Notes: generated by a model not told the origin, from the sequence alone. Positions 16,544-22,771 are shown, counted from the stretch's first letter. The stretch is DNA of 26,347 bases from an uncultured Eubacteriales bacterium (GCA_900551995.1 URXW01000026.1:1-26347); one strand, 5' to 3'. Numbers and translations are program-made.

Positions 16544-16564
16544 GGTGAGATCCTCCTTCACACA

Positions 16565-16840
16565 TTACACTTTCTTCATGGATACGATGCGGATGGCGGA
16601 GACGTCCGTCCCCATGTCCTCGGCGATGGCGGCACTGACGGCGGCGATCATCGCGGGGGTAACGCCGCCTGAATCGCCGTTGACGGCGGGGACGGCGGCA
16701 GGGGCGGGGGCGGCATCCTTCGGCGCGGTACGGCTGCACAGCCAGCTCATCACCGTGATCAGCAGGATGATGCACAGCAGTCCGGCGAACACCGTCCCCA
16801 GACCCAACAGCACCACGAACAGGTCGGAATATTCAGGCAT
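16565..16840 (-). CDS. oadG: Oxaloacetate decarboxylase subunit gamma
   Basis: This 91-residue protein has a single N-terminal membrane helix (about residues 7-34, LFVVLLGLGTVFAGLLCIIL and following), a Pro/Ala-rich linker, and a C-terminal segment VTPAMIAAVSAAIAEDMGTD. This is the usual plan of OadG, which holds the alpha and beta subunits together and in Klebsiella binds Zn2+. It is the first gene of the operon, with GGGAGGG ten bases upstream of the ATG. The low sequence complexity makes the call depend on topology and operon position. Confidence 0.82.
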   Translation of the reverse strand: MPEYSDLFVVLLGLGTVFAGLLCIILLITVMSWLCSRTAPKDAAPAPAAVPAVNGDSGGVTPAMIAAVSAAIAEDMGTDVSAIRIVSMKKV

Positions 16841-16878
16841 GGATCAGATTCCCTCCCATACTAAGTTTTATTGCCCAT

Positions 16879-16907
16879 ATTGTACCAAACATTTGGTAGG
16901 ATTGCAA
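16879..16907 (-). promoter_or_regulatory. oad operon promoter with palindrome
   Basis: On the minus strand TTGCAA (16902-16907), a 17-base spacer and TACAAT (16879-16884) form the promoter. A perfect palindrome TACCAAA-CA-TTTGGTA (16883-16898, + strand) lies across the spacer and the edge of the -10. That is a good position for a repressor; the regulator is unknown. Confidence 0.75.
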
Positions 16908-17018
16908 CGAAAAAAACGTCGAAACCTATAAATTCGTAAGAATACCTAAAAAATTTTTAGCCTACTTGACGAACTGCACAAACTTTAACGAAACAAGATT
17001 TCCTATAAGGAAAACACC

Positions 17019-17046
17019 TTGCAAATTCTCATTATTGTGCTATACT
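17019..17046 (+). promoter_or_regulatory. Promoter of sfsA-mntP
   Basis: TTGCAA (17019-17024) and TATACT (17041-17046) are 16 bases apart, 36 bases before the sfsA start. A short dyad TTTCCT-ATA-AGGAAA (16999-17013) lies just upstream of the -35. The 16841-17082 stretch is AT-rich and holds only the two divergent promoters. Confidence 0.7.
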
Positions 17047-17082
17047 GATTCCCGATTCTGCACGGGGAAGGGAGGGCACGCC

Positions 17083-17757
17083 ATGGAATACAGGGACGTG
17101 GTGCGCGGCCGCTTTCTCTCGCGCCCCAACCGCTTCATCGCGCTGGTGGAGCTGGACGGCGCGGAGACGGTATGCCACGTGAAAAACACAGGCCGCTGCC
17201 GCGAGCTGCTGATCCCCGGCGCGTGGGTGTACCTGACCCCCGGCACCGCGCCGGGGCGCAAGACCGCCTACGACCTCATCGCCGTGGAGAAGGGCAGCCG
17301 CCTCATCAACATGGACGCCCAGGCACCCAACCGCGTCTTTGGGGAGTTCGCCCACACCTTCGATCCCCAGGCACTCTCCGTCCGCCCGGAATACCGCTTC
17401 GGCGCGTCCCGGCTGGACTTCTGTCTGGAGCGTCCCGACGGGCTGCATCTGGTGGAGGTCAAGGGCGTCACGCTGGAGGAGGGCGGTCACGCCCGGTTCC
17501 CCGACGCCCCCACGGAGCGGGGCGTGAAGCACCTCCGGGAGCTGATCTCCGCCGTGGAGCAGGGACACCGCGCCACGGCGTTTTTCCTCATTCAGATGGC
17601 GAACGTTACGGACTTCGCCCCCAATGACGACACCCACCCCGCCTTCGGCGCGACGCTGCGCCGCGCCGCTGCCGCCGGGGTGCGGATCGCCGCCTACGAC
17701 TGCCGCGTTACCCCCGATTCACTGACCGTGGGCAGCCCCGTGCCGGTGCGGCTGTAG
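17083..17757 (+). CDS. sfsA: SfsA family nuclease/regulatory protein
   Basis: This 224-residue protein matches SfsA, first named for stimulating maltose fermentation in E. coli. It has an OB-like N-terminus (FLSRPNRFIALVELDG, then CHVKNTGRCRELLIPGA) and a PD-(D/E)XK nuclease-like core. Candidate catalytic residues are Asp112 in SRLDF and Glu125-x-Lys127 in LVEVKG. The ATG at 17083 follows AGGGAGGG; an in-frame upstream ATG at 16966 precedes the promoter and is rejected. It lies 34 bases before mntP and probably shares its transcript. The biological substrate of SfsA is not settled. Confidence 0.92.
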   Translation: MEYRDVVRGRFLSRPNRFIALVELDGAETVCHVKNTGRCRELLIPGAWVYLTPGTAPGRKTAYDLIAVEKGSRLINMDAQAPNRVFGEFAHTFDPQALSVRPEYRFGASRLDFCLERPDGLHLVEVKGVTLEEGGHARFPDAPTERGVKHLRELISAVEQGHRATAFFLIQMANVTDFAPNDDTHPAFGATLRRAAAAGVRIAAYDCRVTPDSLTVGSPVPVRL

Positions 17758-17791
17758 ATCCCCCCGGCGGGAGGAAGAAGGAAGAGAGACT

Positions 17792-18370
17792 ATGACGTTA
17801 CTGGAGATATTCCTCATCGGCATCGGCTTGAGCATGGACGCCTTCGCCGTGGCGATCTGCAAGGGGCTGGCTATGCCCGATAGGGTGCATAAAAAAAGCA
17901 CGCTTCTCATCGCGCTGTACTTCGGCGTATTTCAGGCGGTCATGCCTGCCCTCGGCTGGCTTCTGGGCTCCCAGTTCGCCCGGTACGTGACGCGCTTTGC
18001 GCCGTGGATCGCCTTCGCGCTGCTGTCTTGGATCGGCGGCAGCATGATCCGCGAGAGCCGCGCCCCGGAGGGGGAGGAGCAGCAGCCCTCCGACGGGCAG
18101 GTGCGCCACCGGGAGCTTTTCGTGCTGGCGATAGCCACCAGCATCGACGCGCTGGCGGTGGGTGTCACCTTCTCCATGGTGGAGCTGTCCGTCTCCGTCT
18201 GGCTGGCGGTGACGCTGATCGGCTGCACCACGTTCCTTATCTCCCTGTGCGGCGTGTTCGTGGGCAGCGTGTTCGGCGCGAGGTATAAGAACAAGGCGGA
18301 GTTTGTGGGCGGCGTCATACTGCTGCTGATCGGCGTGAAGCTCCTGCTGGAACACCTCGGCGTCTTATAA
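17792..18370 (+). CDS. mntP: Manganese efflux pump MntP
   Basis: This 192-residue membrane protein has six hydrophobic segments in two homologous halves. Each half carries the conserved aspartate motif: GLSMDAFAV (Asp16) and TSIDALAVG (Asp119). Members of this family (MntP/YebN) export excess Mn2+. A charged loop (EGEEQQPSDGQVRHRE) separates the halves. The start follows GGAGGAAGAAGGAAGAGAG. The 34-base gap to sfsA is too short for a yybP-ykoY manganese riboswitch, so control is probably from the sfsA promoter. It is followed by a 9-base tandem repeat and a terminator. Confidence 0.92.
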   Translation: MTLLEIFLIGIGLSMDAFAVAICKGLAMPDRVHKKSTLLIALYFGVFQAVMPALGWLLGSQFARYVTRFAPWIAFALLSWIGGSMIRESRAPEGEEQQPSDGQVRHRELFVLAIATSIDALAVGVTFSMVELSVSVWLAVTLIGCTTFLISLCGVFVGSVFGARYKNKAEFVGGVILLLIGVKLLLEHLGVL

Positions 18371-18374
18371 GCAA

Positions 18375-18410
18375 AAGCAAAGAAAGCAAAGAAAGCAAAG
18401 AAAGCAAAGA
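18375..18410. repeat. Four tandem AAGCAAAGA repeats
   Basis: Four perfect copies of the 9-base unit AAGCAAAGA lie directly between the mntP stop codon (18370) and the terminator stem. The unit length and A-richness suggest replication slippage. The number of copies may vary between strains. Confidence 0.9.
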
Positions 18411-18436
18411 AAAAGACCGGCACCGCCGGTCTTTTT
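18410..18436 (+). terminator. mntP terminator
   Basis: AAAAAGACCGGC (18410-18421), loop ACC and GCCGGTCTTTTT (18425-18436) form a perfect 12-bp stem ending in five Ts. It closes the sfsA-mntP unit. A near copy of this hairpin recurs at 18658. Confidence 0.92.
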
Positions 18437-18439
18437 CTG

Positions 18440-18660
18440 CGTGTCGATAACCCCCACTGCGCGTGCAGTCTTTCTGTCTCGCAGGGGGAGCTCGAGGGGG
18501 CAAAGCCCACCTCGAATCGGATCAAATGCCGCGCTAAGCCTTGCTCTGCAAGGCGTGCGTGGAGCGAAGCGAGTATTTTCGTGCCGCGAAGCGGCACGAA
18601 AATAACGGCATTATTTCAGGCAGTTGAGAAAAGCCAGCGGCTTTTTTCGACTGCCTGAAA
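18440..18660. other. Hairpin-rich intergenic region
   Basis: No gene is seen. Four stems occur in series: CGAGG-GGGC-AAA-GCCC-A-CCTCG (18493-18514); GCCTTGC-TCT-GCAAGGC (18538-18554); TATTTTCGTGCCGC-GAA-GCGGCACGAAAATA (18574-18604, 14 bp); and a 22-bp stem with wobble pairs from TTTCAGGCAG to CTGCCTGAAA (18614-18660). This could be a structured RNA or a cluster of repeats. No promoter of good quality is visible. Confidence 0.6.
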
Positions 18661-18684
18661 GACCGGCACCGCCGGTCTTTTTTC
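18658..18684 (+). terminator. Second copy of the GACCGGC terminator
   Basis: AAAGACCGGC (18658-18667), ACC and GCCGGTCTTT (18671-18680) are followed by TTT. It shares stem and loop with the mntP terminator about 250 bases upstream. Its first three bases also belong to the preceding 22-bp stem, so the outer pairs of the two hairpins exclude each other. Confidence 0.8.
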
Positions 18685-18723
18685 TATCTGAAAGCGTAAA
18701 AGCATACATCATAAACGTAGTGC

Positions 18724-18749
18724 CCCCTCCGCCTGGAAAGGCGGAGGGG
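18724..18749. terminator. Hairpin after orphan membrane gene
   Basis: CCCCTCCGCC (18724-18733) and GGCGGAGGGG (18740-18749) form a perfect 10-bp stem with loop TGGAAA, four bases from the stop of the minus-strand gene at 18754. It has no T-run on either strand, so it is terminator-like rather than a canonical terminator. Confidence 0.5.
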
Positions 18750-18753
18750 TGGT

Positions 18754-19242
18754 TTATTCCGGATCAACGCGCGAGAGTATGAGCGTTTCGGGCAGAATTG
18801 CGGTTGATTGCTGATCAATGGGAAATAGCTTCAGCGTGTGTTTGTTCGGCATATCGTATTTGCAAGATACGGTTTCTATGATGATTCCCTCGCTGTCGTG
18901 CAAACACAGATCGACGTGATGCGGGGAACGGCCGTCCCTGATCAGCGGTATGTATCCAGTACTATCAAATCCAAAAGACACTGAGTACCGTTCTCCGCTC
19001 CACATAATATACGCCTCGTATGCGTATCGTTGAATACGACCATCCATTGAAGTCGTCGCTTCATCAGACACAGCAATAGTAAAGGCTCCGTCAGGACTGC
19101 TCCAAAACGTATTTTGCTGGTTATAGGGAAAGTATTTTGCTTTGAAGCCACTTTCGATCTGCTCAAAAACAACGAATAGGAGTATTGCTGAAACAAGAAC
19201 CAACAAGAAACCAATAAGAAATCTTTTTGAGAACCTATTCAT
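18754..19242 (-). CDS. Membrane-anchored protein of unknown function
   Basis: I do not recognise this 162-residue protein. It begins with a short basic stretch (MNRFSKRF) and one membrane helix (about residues 9-29, FLIGFLLVLVSAILLFVVF). The rest is a soluble domain, probably outside the cell, rich in aromatic and beta-forming residues, with two cysteines near LCLHDSEG and SCKYD. ATG 19242 is preferred because AGAGG lies five bases upstream; two earlier in-frame ATGs (19281, 19272) lack clear sites. It is noticeably AT-richer than its neighbours, which suggests transfer. No signal for co-transcription with other genes is seen. Confidence 0.7.
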   Translation of the reverse strand: MNRFSKRFLIGFLLVLVSAILLFVVFEQIESGFKAKYFPYNQQNTFWSSPDGAFTIAVSDEATTSMDGRIQRYAYEAYIMWSGERYSVSFGFDSTGYIPLIRDGRSPHHVDLCLHDSEGIIIETVSCKYDMPNKHTLKLFPIDQQSTAILPETLILSRVDPE

Positions 19243-19332
19243 TAACGCCTCTGCTATCTCTATAAACCGCATATCCAACAATAAATTTGCTTGTAAAGTT
19301 TACTCCAAAGTTATCTCATGGAGCGGCGCAGG

Positions 19333-19986
19333 TCACTCCGCCAGCGATTCCCGAACCGCCGCCACGGAGGCTTCGTACTGCTGGTACAGGGACTCCGACG
19401 CAAACAGCCGCAGCGACACGATGTTGACAGCGTTCGAGGTGAGCCGCCCCGCCGTCATGGGGTTCGAGGAGGTCACCATGAGATACGCGCCGCCTGGCAC
19501 CTCCCCTTGCCACAGGGTCAGCTCGTCCCGCGGCATCTCCGTACCACTGACGGCGTCGAACAGCACATCGTTCTCCGGGAACCCGCCGTACAGCTTCTCC
19601 GCCAGCGTAAAGAGGTATTTATAGTCCGCCCATTCCGGAGCCTTTGTCTGCTCCGCCGTCCGGTCCGGCCAGCCCGGATCCGATTCCAGCTTCCGGATCA
19701 GCAGCGTCCGCCCCGTTTCCGGCAGATCGTAGCTGTTGACGACAATGCCGTTCAGATTGGTCTCCGCGCCCTCCGGACGCAGCGTGTACGTCACCACGCC
19801 GTCAACGTCGTGCACCAGCGTGTCCGAGATCTCCCAACCGGGCAGAGCGGCCTCCACGACCTCTGACGACAGGGGGAATGTGGGCTGCGCCGTCTTTGTC
19901 CCGGACTCCGTCTCCGCTTTCTCCCCGCACCCGCACAGGAGCAGCACCCCGCACAGGATGACCACTAAGAATAAGTGTTTTCGCAT
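19333..19986 (-). CDS. Lipoprotein of unknown function
   Basis: This 217-residue protein has a lipoprotein signal peptide ending in the lipobox LCGC (Cys20). It would be anchored to the outer face of the membrane. The mature part starts with a Glu/Thr-rich linker and contains TLRPEGAETNLNGIVVNSYD and a C-terminal ASVAAVRESLAE helix. I find no known catalytic motif. The ATG is fixed by AAAGGAGG upstream; a longer frame back to 20211 crosses a terminator and is rejected. It stands alone between the orphan membrane gene and the Nudix gene. Confidence 0.8.
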   Translation of the reverse strand: MRKHLFLVVILCGVLLLCGCGEKAETESGTKTAQPTFPLSSEVVEAALPGWEISDTLVHDVDGVVTYTLRPEGAETNLNGIVVNSYDLPETGRTLLIRKLESDPGWPDRTAEQTKAPEWADYKYLFTLAEKLYGGFPENDVLFDAVSGTEMPRDELTLWQGEVPGGAYLMVTSSNPMTAGRLTSNAVNIVSLRLFASESLYQQYEASVAAVRESLAE

Positions 19987-20069
19987 GGCTGTTCCTCCTT
20001 TTTTTTGTTGTTGTATACCACAAGTATAAGGCATATTCCACAAAAAAGCATTACAAAAAGGTAACAAAA

Positions 20070-20095
20070 CGCCGCCGTCCCGCAGGACAGCGGCG
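20070..20095. terminator. Terminator after the Nudix gene
   Basis: CGCCGC-C-GTCC (20070-20080) pairs with GGAC-A-GCGGCG (20085-20095) around CGCA, with one mismatch. The minus-strand side is followed by TTTTG and a second T-run; the plus side also has ATTTTTG. It ends the Nudix transcript. Confidence 0.75.
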
Positions 20096-20108
20096 CATTT
20101 TTGCATTT

Positions 20109-20711
20109 TTACAGCTTTTCCAGCACAGCCATGGTGATCCGCGCCGTAATGCCCCACAGGGGGTGGGGCAGCCCCCGGAATACCGGCACCTCCAGCCGGT
20201 AGGGACGCCACGGATAGTCCGCCGTCACCCCGGCGTCCCCGTAGGGGAAGTCGGGAGCCTCCACCGCCAGCTGCCGCACATAGACCTCCGGCGCGTGCTG
20301 CCGCAGCACCCGCAGGGGCAGCAGGAACGTGTCCGCCACCTCCGCCGCCTCCGGGCGCATCGTCTCCAGCGACGAGGGGTCAAGCTCCCCCAGCACGGGG
20401 CGCAGCAGGCTGCCCGCCCGGATGTGGATAAAGTCCATCTCCCCGATGACCGTCACCGCGCTCTCCGGAATGGACAGCTCCTCCCGCGTCTCCCGCAGCG
20501 CGCATTGGACGGCGTCCTCCCCCGGCTCCCGTTTGCCGCCGGGAAAGCACACCTCCCCCGGCTGATGCACAGCGGCGGAGCGTATCTCGTAAAGCAGACA
20601 GTATTCTCCGTTTTGACGAACCAGCGGCACCAGCACCGCCGACCCGCCTTCCTCGCCCATCAGCGTGGGCACGTGACCGGTGTAGTAATTACGCAGCGCG
20701 GAAATATCCAT
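20109..20711 (-). CDS. Nudix hydrolase, CoA pyrophosphatase-like
   Basis: This 200-residue protein contains a Nudix box at residues 59-81 (G-x5-E-x7-RETREE), with the catalytic glutamates 77 and 78 in place. The usual glycine near the end of the box is Ser80. The preceding IRSAAVHQPGEVCFPGGK matches the signature of the CoA diphosphatase subgroup (NudL/YeaB-like), which cleaves CoA or acyl-CoA to 3',5'-ADP and phosphopantetheine. It would act in the cytoplasm on CoA turnover. It has its own terminator. The exact substrate cannot be confirmed from sequence. Confidence 0.88.
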   Translation of the reverse strand: MDISALRNYYTGHVPTLMGEEGGSAVLVPLVRQNGEYCLLYEIRSAAVHQPGEVCFPGGKREPGEDAVQCALRETREELSIPESAVTVIGEMDFIHIRAGSLLRPVLGELDPSSLETMRPEAAEVADTFLLPLRVLRQHAPEVYVRQLAVEAPDFPYGDAGVTADYPWRPYRLEVPVFRGLPHPLWGITARITMAVLEKL

Positions 20712-20783
20712 GTGTAACCCTCGTTTCCAACTTGAACATCAATAGCTTGTATAGGTACCATCGATCAACAAGAGCAGCCACGG

Positions 20784-20889
20784 TTTTGACGGGCAGAAAT
20801 ACGCCCATACTGCGTCAAGTCCCTTGGCAATACGGCAAGTATTCCCTGCGGGTCTTTTCTTGTCTGGACGCATTTCTGCGCCGACAAAA
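20784..20889. repeat. Imperfect palindromic non-coding element
   Basis: The left end TTTTGACGGGCAGAAATACG (20784-20803) matches the complement of the right end CGCATTTCTGCGCCGACAAAA (20869-20889) with few differences. The 106 bases between the outer ends can fold into one long hairpin with an inner AATAC-GGCAA-GTATT stem. It resembles a miniature inverted-repeat element. Around it, 20712-21060 holds no convincing gene; short open frames there lack ribosome sites. Confidence 0.55.
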
Positions 20890-21007
20890 CTGCTCGCACC
20901 TGCCAGCGATGTATTTTCGAGTGATTTTTGGTTTTTGAGACGCAGGCTTGCTGGCGCAAGCCAAGGCGAAAAGGGGAAAAAGCACCGGAAAGACGCGCTG
21001 TCAGGCG

Positions 21008-21036
21008 TGGTTGCCCTTGTTAATCGATGGTATAAT
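21008..21036 (+). promoter_or_regulatory. Orphan plus-strand promoter
   Basis: A perfect TATAAT (21031-21036) has the extended -10 base pattern TGG and a weak -35 TGGTTG (21008-21013) at 17 bases. No plus-strand gene follows. The transcript would run into the hairpin at 21075-21100 and then antisense to the Cys-rich peptide gene. Confidence 0.5.
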
Positions 21037-21074
21037 TTCTACTGGACACGGCGCAGGAACGATGACACGGCGAA

Positions 21075-21100
21075 GCTCCCCCGCCGTGGGGCGGGGGAGC
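21075..21100. terminator. GC hairpin after Cys-rich peptide gene
   Basis: GCTCCCCCGCC (21075-21085), loop GTGG and GGCGGGGGAGC (21090-21100) form a perfect 11-bp stem, 20 bases beyond the stop of the minus-strand peptide gene. There is no T-run. It could end transcripts from either strand weakly. Confidence 0.55.
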
Positions 21101-21120
21101 GGCTTATGCGCGATAAATCG

Positions 21121-21267
21121 TCAGCAGCCGCAGCCGCAGCCACCGTTACTGCCGCCGCAGCTGTTGTTGCACCCGCAGCCGTTGCCGCAGAACAGGAACA
21201 GCAGGATGATGGCAATGATGATCCAGCAGCAGCTGTTACCGCCAAAGCAAGAATTCTGATTACACAT
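21121..21267 (-). CDS. 48-residue Cys/Gly-rich membrane peptide
   Basis: This is a small gene with an AGGAGG site seven bases before its ATG. The peptide starts MCNQNSCFGGNSCC, continues with a membrane helix WIIIAIILLFLF (15-26), and ends in a Cys/Gly/Asn-rich tail finishing GGCGCGC. It has eleven cysteines in 48 residues. Similar short Cys-rich membrane peptides are widespread in Clostridia and are sometimes mis-named chorion-like proteins; none has a settled function that I know. The tail could bind metal or form disulfides, or the peptide could be a spore or envelope component. It lies between rex and a GC hairpin and has its own leader. Confidence 0.8.
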   Translation of the reverse strand: MCNQNSCFGGNSCCWIIIAIILLFLFCGNGCGCNNSCGGSNGGCGCGC

Positions 21268-21344
21268 ACCGTAACCTCCTATGAAAATTTGACCGCCTTG
21301 TGGGTCTCATTCTCATAGTATGCTGCTGGCGGAAAAGTGTTCCA

Positions 21345-21974
21345 TCAGGGCTGAGAAATGCGATAGCTAAGTGTCAATAAAGTGTCAACAAAGTGAATAT
21401 CTTCGAAGAAAACGCCCTCTTCTTTCGTAGAAAGTTCCACATTTGTGAAATTCCAGAATCCGCGCACGCCCAGCGCGATCAGCCGGTCGGCAAGGGGCTG
21501 CGCCACATTCTGCGGAACGGTCAGAACCGCCACATTCGGACGATAATTCGCTACGTATTCCTCCAATTCATCCATAGAATGAACAGTAACGCCGCGAATT
21601 TCTGTGCCAACTAACGATGGGGATACGTCGAAAGCGGAGTCAATACGGAAGCCCACCTTCTCGAAATCAAAGTTTTGCAGCAGCGCGTGCCCCAAATGTC
21701 CCACTCCGATGACAATGATCCTGTGTCCGCTGTCGATTCCGAGGATATGACCGATCTCCGCGCGCAGCTCCGCCACGTTATACCCGTAGCCTTGCTGTCC
21801 AAATTCGCCGAAACAGCTGAGATCCTGGCGAATTTGGGAGGCGGTGATGTCCATTTTTGCACCCAGCGAGTTGGAGCTGATCCGCACCACACCCTTGTTG
21901 TAAAGGTCGTCCAGATAACGGTAGTAGCGGGGGAGTCGGTGTATCACAGCATCGGAAATTTTCTGCTTTTTCAT
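21345..21974 (-). CDS. rex: Redox-sensing repressor Rex
   Basis: This 209-residue repressor senses the NADH/NAD+ ratio and controls fermentative and anaerobic genes. The N-terminal winged helix (AVIHRLPRYYRYLDDL to SQIRQDLSCFGEFGQQG) is typical. The Rossmann dinucleotide motif G90-V-G92-HL-G95 follows, and the C-terminal swapped helix ends VDTLLTLSYRISQP. I chose ATG 21974, six bases after AAGGA; ATG 21980 is two codons earlier with poor spacing. It is transcribed alone from a TTGACA/TAAAAT promoter carrying Rex-like sites, suggesting autoregulation. Confidence 0.95.
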   Translation of the reverse strand: MKKQKISDAVIHRLPRYYRYLDDLYNKGVVRISSNSLGAKMDITASQIRQDLSCFGEFGQQGYGYNVAELRAEIGHILGIDSGHRIIVIGVGHLGHALLQNFDFEKVGFRIDSAFDVSPSLVGTEIRGVTVHSMDELEEYVANYRPNVAVLTVPQNVAQPLADRLIALGVRGFWNFTNVELSTKEEGVFFEDIHFVDTLLTLSYRISQP

Positions 21975-22020
21975 AAACATTCCTTCTTTTGCGTGGTATA
22001 CGGCGTGTCAGCCTTGGCTA

Positions 22021-22069
22021 TTGTGCTTATTTTACAACAAGTTCACGGAGTTGTCAACTTTTTTAACAA
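22021..22069 (-). promoter_or_regulatory. rex promoter with Rex-like operators
   Basis: On the minus strand TTGACA (22052-22057), a 17-base spacer and TAAAAT (22029-22034) form the promoter. A near-consensus Rex site TTGTTAA-N5-TTGACAA (22051-22069) covers the -35. A weaker TTGT-N9-ACAA (22021-22037) covers the -10. Both deviate by one base in spacing from the usual TTGT-N10-ACAA. Confidence 0.65.
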
Positions 22070-22090
22070 TCTTAATCTGAAAAAATTGTC

Positions 22091-22119
22091 TTTACTTTAT
22101 CCCTATTTAGTGGTATAGT
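22091..22119 (+). promoter_or_regulatory. Promoter of tRNA-Arg
   Basis: TTTACT (22091-22096), a 17-base spacer and extended -10 TGG-TATAGT (hexamer 22114-22119) lie 38 bases before the tRNA. Confidence 0.65.
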
Positions 22120-22157
22120 ATTAAAGCTGTCATCCGTGACGGCTCACAACCCAATAC

Positions 22158-22234
22158 GCGCCCGTAGCTCAGTTGGATAGAGTGACAGACTCCGACTCTG
22201 TAGGCCGCTGGTTCGAATCCAGTCGGGCGTACCA
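22158..22234 (+). tRNA. tRNA-Arg (anticodon CCG)
   Basis: This is a complete 77-base cloverleaf. The acceptor GCGCCCG/CGGGCGT, anticodon stem ACAGA/TCTGT with loop CTCCGAC (anticodon CCG, 22192-22194) and T-arm CTGGTTCGAATCCAG are all present, and CCA is encoded. It reads CGG. It lies at the edge of the AT-richer acquired segment, the kind of site integrating elements favour, but no duplicated 3' end is visible in the window. Confidence 0.95.
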
Positions 22235-22252
22235 TAAAGAGTTACCGGTATA

Positions 22253-22281
22253 GATGCGTCTGGCGCAAAGCCAGGCGCATC
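22253..22281 (+). terminator. Hairpin downstream of tRNA-Arg
   Basis: GATGCGTCTGGC (22253-22264) and GCCAGGCGCATC (22270-22281) pair over 12 bp with one GU around GCAAA. No T-run follows, so it may be a processing or stabilising structure before the true terminator. Confidence 0.5.
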
Positions 22282-22323
22282 AACCGTTTCCGTTCATAAG
22301 GAAGTATTTTCTTATGAGAGATT

Positions 22324-22358
22324 GGTCGCAACCTCTGTTATGGAGGCTGCGGCCTTTT
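22324..22358 (+). terminator. Terminator of the tRNA-Arg unit
   Basis: GGTCGCAACCTC (22324-22335) pairs with GAGGCTGCGGCC (22343-22354), with one mismatch and one GU, around a 7-base loop and is followed by TTTTCTCTTTCT. Confidence 0.75.
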
Positions 22359-22374
22359 CTCTTTCTGCGGTAGA

Positions 22375-22683
22375 TCACGGCCTTGATGATTCTGCGATAG
22401 TAAGCATCTCCTTTATGGTTGCAAGGTCTACAAGTCCGACACCGGTAAAGTGGATGTCAATGCCCACCCGCTTATGCCCGTTCACCGTTTCACTGTTGTG
22501 AACCTCGATTCGCTTGATGATCTTATTGACCACCTCCGGCGTGAGCGTTTCCATGCTGGAATATTCCCTGAGTCCTGCCAGCAATAGCTGAATATCCACG
22601 CTCTCCCGTTCGAGTTCGACCAGCTCTTTTTCCTTCGTGCTGATGGATTGCAGTATTGCAATCTGTGAGAAATTAGGAAAATC
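22375..22683 (-). pseudogene. Large serine recombinase, C-terminal remnant
   Basis: This open segment has no proper start. It encodes about 100 residues that match the C-terminal end of large serine recombinases of Clostridial mobile elements. A Glu/Lys-rich coiled stretch (STKEKELVELERES) is followed by GLREYSSMETLTPEVVNKII and RIEVHNSETVNGHKRVGIDI, the DUF4368-like tail. The catalytic resolvase domain with the active serine and the zinc ribbon are missing, and an in-frame stop lies at 22684-22686. A GTG at 22599 could start a 74-residue product, but this is unlikely to be functional. It marks the scar of an integrated element next to the van genes. Confidence 0.8.
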
Positions 22684-22689
22684 TTAATG

Positions 22690-22750
22690 TTTTCTCATGA
22701 AATAATAAGGATGTGCTGTGTTTGACTTTGATAATATAATAATATATACT
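22690..22750 (+). promoter_or_regulatory. vanR promoter and upstream box
   Basis: TTGACT (22722-22727), 17 bases and TATACT (22745-22750) form the promoter. TTTTCTCATGAAATAA (22690-22705) matches 14 of 16 bases of the box upstream of vanY, at a similar distance from the -10 (55 versus 53 bases). It is a candidate VanR site for autoactivation. Confidence 0.65.
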
Positions 22751-22771
22751 CTTTGAAGGGAGAGTGACTTC

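Noticed and set aside
17758..17791. Possible manganese riboswitch before mntP
   Set aside because: Only 34 bases separate sfsA and mntP, too few for a yybP-ykoY element, and the sequence has no matching conserved loops.
18375..18410. Short tandem array considered as CRISPR
   Set aside because: The units are 9 bases without spacers; it is a simple tandem repeat and no cas gene is present.
20765..20959. 64-codon minus-strand frame in the palindromic element
   Set aside because: No ribosome site; the frame coincides with an inverted-repeat structure that explains the sequence better.
20824..21318. 164-codon plus-strand frame with an Ala-rich tail
   Set aside because: Its Ala-rich part is the antisense of the Cys/Gly-rich peptide gene, and it runs through two hairpins without a start signal.
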